Shown here: in pieces, positions 26,200 to 37,712 of the stretch
How positions within the stretch are numbered: the first letter of the stretch is position 1
How the letters are laid out: each line of letters starts with the position of its first letter
Assembly: GCA_028829895.1 (NCBI GenBank)
Contig: CM054180.1
Span: 98,369,135 to 98,433,134, forward strand
Origin: Sinotaia quadrata
Taxonomy: Eukaryota > Mollusca > Gastropoda > Architaenioglossa > Viviparidae
DNA: 64,000 nt
Direction of reading: 5' to 3'
Position numbers and translations under genes: made by a program
Notes under the pieces: model-generated
Told to the model about the DNA's origin: nothing
What the model saw: the letters and a program-made list of their open reading frames with translations, nothing else
Databases searched by the model: none

Positions 26200-26890
26200 G
26201 GCTTGTCAGCATCTTTATGACGAACCATCTTAATTACAATTCCTAGAAAATCTTAATCATTATGACAAATTCGTTTTAATGACTAGTCCATTCAACGAAA
26301 ATATTAATCCACCTTAAAAACAGAGACTAATCTACCTTAATGCCAGTTTTTTAATCGTAATGACTTATCCGTCCTTACAGCATTGATTACTTTATACAAA
26401 CGCACACTTATTATTAATCATCTTAGGTGCACTGACCAATTCATCTTATTAAGAAATTAATCCTTACTAAACACAACAACTAGCCCACCTTAACTGCAAT
26501 GCTGATCTGTATATCAACCACAATGCCTGATCAATCACAAAGATAGTCCATGAAAATCACAACTACTAATCCATCTCATAAAAAAGATTAATCCATTTTA
26601 AATGCAACTAACCCGTAGGAATCGAAATTGTTCATCTCAAATGCAATGATTAAATCAATCTCATTATAATGATTAATCCATTTTAACTGCAACTAACCTC
26701 TATTAACCAAAATGACTTAAAAACAATGTTAATCCATCTAACTGCAACTAACCTATATTAACCAAAATGACTTTAAAACAATGTTAATCCATCTAACTGC
26801 AACTAATCAGTAAAACCGAAATGTCATCTACGCCACAATGATTAATCCACCTCACCACGATGATTAATCCGTCTTAAATACGATGTTAAG
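26200..26890. repeat. Decayed repeat around TTAATCCATCTTAA
   Basis: More than ten diverged words of the form ATGATTAATCCATCTTAA occur through 700 bases. One better-preserved pair around 26690-26790 shares CTGCAACTAACC, TATTAACCAAAATGACTT and AACAATGTTAATCCATCTAA. An old minisatellite. Confidence 0.65.
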
Positions 26891-26989
26891 CCTAACTATT
26901 AGGAATGATCCCTGATTGGTGTTGGGGCAGTCCCAAGGTAATGTTTTAAGCGATCCATTATTAACAGTACGACAAATAGCAAACTAACC

Positions 26990-27235
26990 TACCTAATCGA
27001 CTAAGTTCATTGTTGCTCATCGAAGCGAAGGTGCGAATTCTTTCTCTGTAACTTTGCCTGGTTTTACTCTGTCCGTTTTTCAAGTGCCTTCCCATCTACA
27101 AACACGAATTGCACGCTACCTTTGACCCGCGCCTTTTACAAGGGAGCTGTTCGGGTCAACACATATAAATGGACTCCAACCTGGTCCTCTTGAGCGGCAG
27201 GCTAGCAGTGTCCTACCACTATTATCACCACTGCC
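26990..27235 (-). repeat. tRNA-derived SINE
   Basis: On the - strand the 5' end reads GGCAGTGGTGATAATAGTGG then TAGGACACTGC, an A-box-like region (27211-27221 on +). GGTTGGAGTCC follows (27171-27181 on +), matching the pol III B box GGTTCGANTCC at eight or nine positions. The box spacing fits a tRNA-like head. A non-tRNA body of about 170 bases continues towards 26990. Boundaries and target duplication were not resolved. Confidence 0.6.
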
Positions 27236-27523
27236 CCCCCTCCCCCGCTTCAGCAATGACGAATGTACTGTGAAAGGTGATCCATCGTACGGGGTACTAG
27301 TGTGGTAGTGGGCAAGATAATGTATCAGAGAATACCTTGAATGGCATGAAAGCTTTTACAGAAATTAAATTACCCAGGAGGTTGGCCTCATCAGCTGACA
27401 TGAGAGGTCACCGTGGCGGGCCGATAAACCTGGTATGTCAAGCAATGTGACGTATAAATGATCGAGGCAATCACGATTTCGGGGCCTTGAACGTCACCTA
27501 AATTTCGCACGTGTGCAAAACAG

Positions 27524-27691
27524 GATTCAGGCAGGGCCGTCTTAACAGGTTCACGGACAAAGCAGTGCACTGGGGCCCATGCCTACACAACCACTCTCAG
27601 GATTAAAACTGTAAATGGTCACAACACTCGTGAGGCCCCAGGCAACTGTCCAGCGTGTCCATGCGTTAATTAAGACGACACTGGGTTCAAG
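27524..27691. mobile_element. Short hAT-like MITE with degenerate 8-bp target duplication
   Basis: Element 27532-27683 (152 bp). The left end CAGGGCCGTCTTAA and the right end (reverse complement CAGTGTCGTCTTAA) match at 12 of 14 positions. The flanking octamers GATTCAGG and GGTTCAAG match at 6 of 8, both differences being transitions. CAG ends and 8-bp duplications are typical of hAT elements. There is no coding capacity, so it is a non-autonomous, aged copy. Confidence 0.65.
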
Positions 27692-30240
27692 GACCGTGTA
27701 TGTGTCGCCGCTCGTTTCATAAACATTTCCATCTTCATACACACACGCGCGCGCGCCCGCACATACACAAAACTAAGGCCCACCCAGCAACCAAAACACA
27801 AAAAAACCGCCAAACTAATTCTATTATTTCATTCACCAGACTATATAAATCAACTGTCTGTTTCTATTATTTAGTTATTTTTGTTAAACATTTATTTTAA
27901 GTATGAAATTTAAATAGGAATACATTTTCTCAATAAAAATTATTGGCATTAGTTTCTAAATTACATATAATAAAATTTGCAACTAATTAAACAGTGTTTT
28001 GATGGCTTTAAAGTCGTCTAGACATCAAAATCCGTCAGTGTGACAATATGTCCGGGAAGTACGTTGTGGTACCAAGGCATAAAATATTTCGACACTTTCA
28101 CCTTATCTCTTTTTCCCCAGTAAAACCAGATCTTATTTCTCAGGACAGTCAGTGCCTGTACATATAATAGATATTCATATTTTATCAAATGTGGACTGAT
28201 TTCTTTTTAAGTGAGTGTATTCCAAATAGAACAATTAAACGAACAGATGGTACATTTCTGCGAGCAAGAAAATAAACCCGAGCATGACCGTGAGGGGGGG
28301 GGGAGGTTTCTGCTTTTGTCCGGAATGGTTCAAATGTTTAAAAATTTAAATAAATGACAAAATGTTTTCATGAGTGGCTTGATAAAAACAATTTACGGGC
28401 TGTAAATACACATTTTGTGTCATCCTACATTAGAAATTAAATTTCATGCGTGCATGTTTACAAATGAGGTTGGATTTTTTGTTTTGTTTTCTTTTTGGTG
28501 GGGAGGTGAACTCACCAAACACACCAGATCTCGCATACTCTCGTCAAATATCAAATAATTCAGAGAGACGATGCAATTAGCAACTGACTTGTTAAGAACC
28601 GCAGTTTACAAATTATTTTGAAAGCGTTACTGCGCAACAGATATTTAATCCTTCGAGAATTAACTTTCCTGATAGAGAAACAGATTCTTAGAGAAAGGGG
28701 TTAATGTTTGGTCTGGTCTGGTCTACTTAACACTTCAGGTTGGCTAATTATTTCATTACATTTTAACCATTTTAAACACGGCAGCTGTTTCATAAGGGAT
28801 GCAGCTCTGATGAAACTGAAACTGATGCCCGATTGGGACTAGTAGTTATACATTTTATAGGTATTTCAAGAACTTCAGTTAATTAACTAATTATGTTAAA
28901 CATGACGAAACGTCATTCAATTCTGTCTTCAAGAGTGTTCAAGAAAGAGATGTTCTCAGAGGAACGCACTGTTACCAAATGGATCTCCTATAGGACCTAA
29001 ACAATTCCACCATATTGAAACTAACTACAATTTTAATCAATGTTATATTTCATAAGCTGCATGTGTATCAGGTTTTGTAAGATGAGAATGCTTGTAAGGG
29101 AGAAAGGAGTTTAAGAAATATGCCTGAAATTTAGTACTGCCTTAATTTGACTTTTGCAGAAAGGGGTGTGCCTTTTTTGTTTTGAATCTGCTTCAGACTG
29201 CAGTGATTTCTGTACTCTACCGTATCATGTTGGTGTGTGTATCTAGCATTGTCATCAAACTTATCAGTGAGCGTGTTGCTGTAAATTGATTCCTGTGAAT
29301 TCCGTTCAAAACCCAATATGGCGAAAACTGAGGTTTGAGTTTGGTCTCCAGAATGCACAAAGATTATTTTGAGCATTCCTCACTGAATGCTTGAGTATAG
29401 CATGCGAAGATTCTAGAACATTCTACATGATGTGCTTTGTTTGCGCATGCAAAGTTCTGGACAATGTGTGTTTTGTTAGTGCATCGAAGATTCTGGAACA
29501 GTTGTGTAATGTGCCTGGAAAAGGTACAATGGACCATCACCTAAATAAGAAAAACAGTGACTTTTTACAAACCACATGACTGTGAACATGTGCCAAAGAC
29601 AGCTGCCATCTTTGAAAAGGTTATGTACATTGACTATAATTATCTCTCTGAAACTCCACTCTCACTCTATGATGAATTATATATGTGTGTTAATTTGACT
29701 GCTGATGTCTATGCCAGGATAACAGGAATGAGTGTCTAGTGCTAATCAAACATTGTTGTGAAATGATGTAAATGTGATTATATTCATATGTTGTATAATG
29801 TATATTGATTTGTTGATTTAATGAATTTATTGTTAAATTTATTAACCTTCTTGCTCATTATGTGACATCAATAACGAGATAAGGTTACTTGATTAAAATT
29901 ATTCCTCAACACATTATTACTTCCAGTGAAGTGCCAAAGCCTGGTCAGAAATATGACTTATTTACATTCATTCTGAGTATGGATAAGATATAAATGATTG
30001 TGAGATGTATCATGTCTAAATCAATACAGTACATATATTTTCTAAACAAAATATAGTAAACATACTTTTGCTTTTGATTACTTTTCATGTTAATTTTAAT
30101 TTTCAATGTGTTTATATGCACTATTGCTATCTTGCATCAACTAAAGCAAAAGAAGCACATTGCAGAATGATCACCTCGCTGTTAAATCATTCACTAATCA
30201 TACAAGAAAAATCACCAAATATTATTTTTTATTCTAACCA

Positions 30241-30242
<2 letters not shown>
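27692..30242. other. Non-coding stretch
   Basis: No gene recognised. An alternating purine-pyrimidine patch (ACACACACGCGCGCGCGCCC, about 27738-27760) could adopt Z-DNA. A 10-G run lies at 28294-28303. Small frames around 29131-29739 show no domain. Confidence 0.5.

Positions 30243-30305
<63 letters not shown>
30243..30305. repeat. (TG)n microsatellite
   Basis: An uninterrupted TG run of 63 bases. Confidence 0.98.
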
Positions 30306-30306
<1 letters not shown>

Positions 30307-32692
30307 CTTGCATTCTACAAACAATTCATCATATAGGCATATCAATTTGAGGCTTTAGATCTGTGTACCACCAATATTAGCCTGGACCGTAAGTGCAATT
30401 TGTCAAGAATACCGTATAGATGTGCTTACTGGATTTTAGTATCCCAAGATATAAAGCTACTAGACAAAGGACTTACTTAGCTTATATTATTTTTTGTTAT
30501 TCTTCTGGTAAATATAGCTCAAGTAGATATTATATAGTGAGATGTTTTATAAATAAAAAAAATATGTAACAGCCTTTATTGTAACTCCACAAATTAAGTC
30601 TTACTGCAGCAATAACATTATTTCAAGTTAGCTACAAAATTATTTTTGGTTGCAATATTTACCTTAACAAACATATTGAGAGTTTGTTGAAAATGCACAT
30701 ACACACAAATTTTTTAATGATTACTAATGTATATTTTCATGTAAGTACTTATAGATGTTTGAAAAAAAAATTAAGCTCTTGAGAAAATCATTTAAGTATG
30801 GGTCAGCTGTCATAATCGGAAATAAGGCTTGCTTGCATAATGTTCAATAAAACTGTTTGGCTACTCCTTTATTTAACTTATTTGACAATGAGTATGATGC
30901 AGAAACGAAAATGACGTACTTTCACGATCGCTCTTCTTGTTCCCGATTTCTTGCTGCAGCAGTACTGTCAAAGAAAACAATCACACTAGTCTCTTTCAGT
31001 GGGATTTAGATAATATGTATTTTTCTGATTGCCTGGAAAGTACAGCGTCTTCTTTTAATCATTGCTTTGGTGCGTGACCCATTTCTACCAAAAACAACGG
31101 CCTGATGTGTTCTCAGTATATGCTACATTGGGAAAATGCACTACACAACACTGCTTCTTTTACCGGCTTAGAAAAATTCAATCTGTCCTTTTTAATGAAC
31201 TATTTCCACTGCTGCAGTCGTTTTGGGTACTTTCAGGAATCTGTGAAAGCACATTCCTTCAAATTACTGGTATTCGAGCGCCCCAAAGCGACGCGTTCGT
31301 TCGCCATGATTGTGCCTGAGCGGGATAGGGGTGGGGGTAGGGGTGTGTGTGGCTATGATACAATCATTGAAAGTATGTCATATCGTGACCCGGATGTATT
31401 TGAAGTAAAATTTGTACCTTTGACCTTCGTGCTCAAGGACGCAATTTTAGCACTCTTTCTAAACGAATAGCGAGCGATGAAAGCATTTCTTCGTAAATAT
31501 AAAACTATGTAAGAAATGCTCAAAATATGGTCTACGTCAGTGTTTTAATAACAACGAAATTTTTTTAATGAGAAGATACACTTTTATAACAAGTCGATTT
31601 CCTAGACCGCATAGGCTGAATTCGCCGAGCGAACTAGGTCTTCAAGCCAAAACCTGATTCTCTTTCCCTGAGTCCAAGACAAGCGATCAATCCAGTCCAC
31701 TTAATTGCATCCAATAGAAAGTGTGCATTGCCAGGGCGTTGACCTCATTAACCGAAGTAAAATCAAGGTCTTTGCCCGTCAGAGCAAAAACCTTTTCCAG
31801 AAGCCGTGGGGAGGGGGTTCCCTCTTATGAAGCAACCCTGCTTCTCCCTAAAACAATTCCATGGGATAAAAGAGGCACGTGTTCTGAAGACTGGCACGAG
31901 ATCTTCATAAACACCGTGTTCACACAAAATTAGCATGTGACGGGGAGGATGGGGGGGGGGGGTCGAAGATATACGAGGACACTTGAGCGTGCACGGGAGC
32001 CCTCCTCTTCAGACTGGAATAGTTTTATCTCTAGTTGGCATGATCAACTTTGGTAGTTTGGAGCAAACGAAATATGTTCATTCTCTTTGTATTATTTTGA
32101 TACATACTACAAGCGCGGTTCTTCAAATTCGACAGTGAAGTTTAGACCATCGAAATAGGTAAAATACCATCACCTGGGCCTTGGCAAAAAGTACCGAAGG
32201 CAGTGCGCCCAAACTCCGTATAATATTTAAATCACCTTAATTACTTACATCTCCAAGTAACCTCCATGGTAAAAATTTACCACTCCCACATTCCCTCCCC
32301 CCTCTAAAATTTATAATTGTTTATTTTATTTTAAATCTAGTGAAGAATACGAAAAATAAATATGCCTACACACATTTATACTGTACAACTCTGTAAATGC
32401 CTGATTTGACTTAACTTGTTAAATAAATACATCCTATTAAATGGAAACAAGCAGATTTTAATAGATTTTTTTTTTTAAAAAAAACAGATGGCTCAACTCA
32501 AAAACGATAACTTATTATTGACAAGGGTCAAAAGCCGAAAAATATTAGCCGGCATATCGTGAAGGCCTTCAGCTGTGCTCTAATGATGCTGTTTTCATCA
32601 AGCAAATGACAACTAACTATTGTCGGAGATCAGACAATTAACGACACTTCACTAATGAGAGGGAAAACAATCGTGTTTGGTCGTGAACTTCT

Positions 32693-32695
<3 letters not shown>
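30306..32695. other. Non-coding stretch
   Basis: Two overlapping open frames (31062-31319 and 31105-31470, +) of 85 and 121 codons have no recognisable domain. The second crosses a GGGTGGGGGTAGGGG run, so it is probably chance. A 12-G run lies at 31951-31962. Confidence 0.5.

Positions 32696-32769
<74 letters not shown>
32696..32769. repeat. (GA)n microsatellite
   Basis: An uninterrupted GA run of 74 bases, the longest in the window. Confidence 0.98.
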
Positions 32770-32773
<4 letters not shown>

Positions 32774-34159
32774 ATTCAAACCCACCTTTTAGTCAGAAAA
32801 TTAGGGGAAGCCAAAAGGAAAATAATACACTGGCCAAAGTCAAATGTAGAGAGTCTTGTCAATCTTCGGCTGGTTCAATTAATGTCAGACGCAGAGTTCC
32901 TAACCACAAGAACGTGTGCCTGCAACAGGATGGTTCTACTACCATCATCAACTCGTTCAAGTTGCAGTCATCACTAAGCATTAGGATTGCACAAGCTGGC
33001 CTGACTTGCAGTAATTAGCAGGTCATATCCAAATGCGTACCCTTTAAAGTGCTCAGTGCAATAAACTCTCCCCTCCCTCAATCCCCCTCATACGAGTTAT
33101 GGACATCTATGCTTAACAAGGGTTTAAGATACCGTACCGCGTAGATAATTAATTTTAAAACGATTCCTTTGTCCCTCGAGCCCCTGAAACAGTCAGCTTT
33201 TTTTTCTTGCATAATCACTCTTCACCTATAAATTATACATGTTATTTTTTCTTCTTTTCTTAAAATCAGCAAACACATACCATCAATGGTACTGTCACCT
33301 CAGGTTTTCCCTTCAAGATCAATTAGTTAGCAATCTTGTCTTAATCATGTTTTGGTTTATCTTATTTAACCAACCAGGCGCTTTAATCTGATTATTACTC
33401 TTCTCTGAAAGGTACAAAGTGAAAGATGAGAGAGACAAGACAATTATGAGAGGGGTTAATATCGCGAATAACGTCGGGTTGCTAGCGTAGGAGTTAAGGA
33501 CTAAGTACCCTTAGTATCTGTGCATCATCATGTGACTTTTTCATCACGTTTGGTGAACAAATAAACTAAATTCACATTAGAATTAAAAACGTTTCCAAGC
33601 TCTTCATGGTTATGATGTTAACGGAAGAAATGTGAAAAGTATACCCTGTGTATTCGGTTTAAAAGAAATTAATTCTATCAGCTCTTTAGCTCTTTATGAA
33701 CATTTATATAACACCAAAAATTAAATTCACCATCAAATACTTTTGATTACCACAAAGACATGATTTTCGGTTATAAATGTTAAAAATTCTGAAAAGTAAC
33801 ACAGATTTCAAACTAGAAATTTAAAATGTATTTTAAAATATGGTAATAACTCAAAATCGCTGAACTTGAGAAATGAAAGCAAGAGCTTATTATTACGTGA
33901 CATATATTCCTTACCTTCGTTTGTTATTACGGTTGACTACTAGTGTACTGGAAAACGGGATTGGGGGGGGGGGGCGGGAAGAGCATTACCTCAAAACAAA
34001 TTCTATAAAAGTGAAAGATTTCACAAGACCTGAAAAAGCCAATTTTTCAGACTCGAATTTGAAGGAAGTGATAAATATACTTCGGTCGACATTGTCCAAA
34101 CAATAATAATTTTATTGGACAATAATCCAATAAAAACGAAGGGTTTTCAACGGAGAAAA
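32770..34159. other. Non-coding stretch
   Basis: No gene recognised. G run of 12 at 33963-33974. Confidence 0.55.
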
Positions 34160-34169
34160 GCAAGCAAGC

Positions 34170-34225
<56 letters not shown>
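34160..34225. repeat. (AAGC)n/(AAAG)n microsatellite
   Basis: Three AAGC units pass into about 14 AAAG units. A Ser/Phe/Leu run in the - strand frame is an artefact. Confidence 0.97.
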
Positions 34226-34226
<1 letters not shown>

Positions 34227-35529
34227 TACTAAAAAGTGCGATGAAAATATAATAAGAGACACTGTAGTGTTTTCACGGTGTTTGCCAATATAATCTGCGG
34301 ACGAGCTCAAAAGGGCAGTGGCTTGCCTGGAGGGATGAGTTCCCTAAGGATCAGTCAAGAATTCTGGAGGAAATCAGCAGACAGACTGATGGCGGGTAGT
34401 CGTGGGTCCAAGAAGTGTGTGTGGCGGGGAGAGAATTAGAGCAAGATCGATACATAATAGCCAACACCGCGGGGCGCAAATGTCTGGAGCAAATGAATGC
34501 CTCAATATCCAGAATGCACTGAAGAACTATGGTGTTTGTCTTATCTTGAAAATAATATAATAATAAAAATCACTGTCCCCGCAGGAAAGATATATACATC
34601 AGTTGAGCACTGACAGCGATGTGTCCTCAGGTTGTAAAGTTTACCTGCCATTGACACACTTGGTTCTAGCAGACAGTTTGAGCGGACACTTTCTATTTTA
34701 AAACTGCACAATAATTAAAGGAATCTTATTACAGATCTAATTATTATTATATACAGTTATCAATGAAATAAACCACTGAAAGATCTTTTACCAAATTCAT
34801 CCGACTTAACATTTCGCAGGGCTATCTGTTCAGTTTCTAATCAGACTATGCTTTCACGTTTATGGCTATCGTTGCTATGCAGCTATGGACTTTACAGAGT
34901 AGTGAAAGTGAAAAGTCTATCGCCAAGTGTTAAAGCACTTAAGCCGCACTCTTCTCAGGTTTGTAGTGATACATAAATCACTGGCGGCAGATAAGTGTGT
35001 CAATTTCAAGCAGTTATAATGTAGCAATCCATGCACATCTCGTTTGAGTCCACTAGTCGACATTTCTAAAACATTACACGAACTTCACATAATATATTTG
35101 TAAAATCATAACTGAATATACAAGCATCAATCGTATTATAATATGTCTTTGCATATTTTTTTTATTAATAGTAAATTGTGTGCACGTCTGTCATTACAAG
35201 AGAAAAATGTAATTCCAAATCTAGGTCGAACCGCTGACAGCCCATGAAAGTAAAGTATGCGATGAATTCGAAAGCGAGGCCACAACAGACAGTGCTAATA
35301 ACAATAAAGTTTGCAATGGAATGGAATATGTTTGCGGCTCTGAAATGATGTCACATATTACTTAAAAAAAATATTAATCTTCAAGACAAATGCTCGTTGA
35401 ATATATAGTACTCTTACAGCAGACAATCAAAGCATTCCCCTTCCCCCCAAAAAAAAAAAAAAAAATCTCTTCAGATCTTATAAGCCTCCAGATTGCAGAC
35501 GTATTAAAGTTATATTTACATTCTGTTTA
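34226..35529. other. Non-coding left flank of the retrotransposon nest
   Basis: No gene recognised. It ends in GTGAT (35530-35534), the left target-site duplication of the outer retrotransposon. Confidence 0.6.
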
Positions 35530-35534
35530 GTGAT
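35530..35534. repeat. Target-site duplication GTGAT (left, outer element)
   Basis: GTGAT directly before the LTR start TGTCAC; the same five bases follow the LTR end at 54654-54658. Five-base duplications are normal for Ty3/Gypsy integrases. Confidence 0.95.
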
Positions 35535-37249
35535 TGTCACAGGAAATGAGGGACCGAAATTATATTTTATTTCATTTCATAAACCGCTAACAAAACTAGT
35601 TGAAGTAACCCGAGTTTTGTTATTTTACGCATGTAGCATGTAACTTCCAGTAACGGTCACCTAAGATCTCTTTAGTAGACAGACGTTCGTGACGCAGTGT
35701 GTGTCAATTATCATATTGAATATATATATTAGTTTATGAAAGATATGTATATTAAACAATGGGACAACTGCGCAATACCGTCACATGTTGTTGACGAGAG
35801 AAATGACCAGTGCGCATTAGAATTGACCACAGAAAAGCGTGCATCACGATTACCACTATATATCCAAGGCAAAAATCATGTCACACGGCATAGCTTCTGG
35901 AAAGTTCTGGAGACCTTCAGTAAAGCTATATAAGAGGCAAAATGAAGACTTTATTCTCAATGTTGAAAACGTCGATTCGTCTGAAGCCAGTCTAACTTCA
36001 CGTATGAATTATCTCATGTACAGAGATTTCATAAAGGAAAGCTGCAATAATCTCTTTCCATCCGTTTTCCATCCGTCTGATGCCATATATTGAGTAACGA
36101 GGCAAAATTACTCAGTATAACTTTTGGTAAAGTGGAAAGTTCGCTGTCAAAGAAAACCCATGCATGCGACGCTGGTTGTATGCAGTTAACGACACGAGGG
36201 ACCAAATTTGTTCTTCCCCCTGTCTGAGTTCGTTTGGCAGTCTATCCCGCTATTGAGAAGGCTAGCACCGAGATTTTCTTACAGACAATCCGGATTTCTA
36301 CACTCAATGTAATGCGACGACACATCCCACTGGACGACTCCACCCGATAATGCTAAACGTCGTTGGCGTGTCCGTTTACAACGACCATTATCGAGGCTGA
36401 CAACAGTCAGCAAAATTTCAGATTTCTCCCCAGTGATAATCTGAAAGTGGTGCCTAGATTCTGCAGAATCTTCACCTGTAATGCGACGCCTCAATTGCGT
36501 CCTATCTTCTCTTTGAAGTGCCGCTTATAAGTGACGTGTGAGCTTACGTCATCTCCTTGGAACTCTGACATTAATAGTGAGTAAAAATTCGCACGGCTAA
36601 CGCGCACATACTTAACTCTAGAACTCTAAGAAAATGAACACTATTATATCGTTTGCAAAATAAGAACTCTAATGTTAAAAGTAATGCTTATTTTACATGT
36701 CAACTATTGTTAAAGCGGCCCCATTTGCCGCATAAGAATTGTGTAATTAATCTTTATTTTATATTTTGAATTTCATCATTTTCATCTCCCCTTATTTCCC
36801 ACAGAGTGTATGACATTGGAAAGTTGAATGAATGATTAATCACTGTGCGAAAGAGTAGTGCCCCTTTTAAATCGGGAAATAAATAACCTGATTTAAACAT
36901 CTTTCAACTCTCTTGTTATTCATAGTTTTTGAGAGGGACGAAAGAATTTGTACTATTGTTTTGCACCGTTCGTCTGTTCGTCATTTATTCACATTTATGA
37001 TACACACTCACAACACACACCGCCAATAAAACGTTCCTTGGCATGACACTAATAAACTGGGCCCCACCCAAACATCAATGGAGTATGTCATGTGTGTCTA
37101 TGTAACAACCTGACACGACGTAGTACTGGCATAAGTCACACGAGTTTTCCTTGGAGGTGCACCGGAGCAGGCCAAAAATAGACTTCACCCCTTGCATCTC
37201 TAACTTCAGCTCGGGGACGGTTTGTAATGAGCCCTCCCGTTTTGTGACA
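35535..37249 (+). repeat. 5' LTR of outer element (1715 bp)
   Basis: Starts TGTCACAGGAAATGAGG and ends CCCTCCCGTTTTGTGACA. Its sequence recurs at 50668-51442 plus 53714-54653 with no difference that I noticed. Promoter-like TATATAAG is at 35927-35934, and a candidate polyadenylation signal AATAAA at 37025-37030. Small open frames inside it appear in both LTRs and are not genes. Confidence 0.96.
35927..35934 (+). promoter_or_regulatory. TATA box of the outer 5' LTR
   Basis: TATATAAG within CTATATAAGAGGC, 392 bases into the LTR; the same motif sits at the same offset in the 3' LTR (51060-51067). Transcription would start roughly 25-30 bases downstream, which sets the U3/R boundary. Confidence 0.6.
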
Positions 37250-37251
37250 TC

Positions 37252-37269
37252 TGGTGACCACTGACCGTG
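37252..37269 (+). promoter_or_regulatory. Putative primer-binding site, outer element
   Basis: TGGTGACCACTGACCGTG begins two bases after the 5' LTR. TGG is the complement of the tRNA CCA end. The first eight bases (TGGTGACC) would fit the 3' end of tRNA-Trp, but the rest does not match the tRNA-Trp sequence I know, so the primer is undecided. Confidence 0.6.
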
Positions 37270-37712
37270 ATCTGACAAGGTAAATTGTGTTGTTGTAAGA
37301 AAGTGTCATCTCTTTCCTGCTTTTCTATCTCATCACCATTATGCATTGTTTATTGCATGTTAGGGCTTTGCTATTGAGACTTAGGTGAACTGGATTTTGA
37401 TAAGACTTATTATTGTGTTGAAATAAGTTTTATTATCTTTACGCTATTATCGTTAACGCGTACCGACTCGTGTTTAGACGTACATAGATCGATATTTTGT
37501 ACGCTACATTAGCAACTGTTGTTTTGCTAATTTTGCTAACTTTGCAAATTTCCGATTAGGATTTCTTTTACTCGTGTTTGTAATAATCCTAATCACGTGG
37601 TGGCTGGTGTTCATACGCACACCATTGCACCACTTGTGACCTACAGAGGTCAAAATCCCGCGAATATTCTAAGTCACTTTATCCATACTCGTGATAACTA
37701 GCAATTTTAAAA
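37270..37712 (+). other. Untranslated leader of the outer element
   Basis: About 440 bases between the primer-binding site and the Gag-Pol ATG; T-rich, no open frame of note. Confidence 0.7.

Noticed and set aside
31062..31470. Overlapping 85- and 121-codon frames as a possible host exon
   Set aside because: No domain, no splice-site support, two frames compete, and one crosses a low-complexity GGGTGGGGG run.
35736..36093. Small + strand frames inside the outer LTR, repeated at 50869-51226
   Set aside because: They occur identically in both LTR copies and lie around the TATA box, where coding is not expected; no domain.
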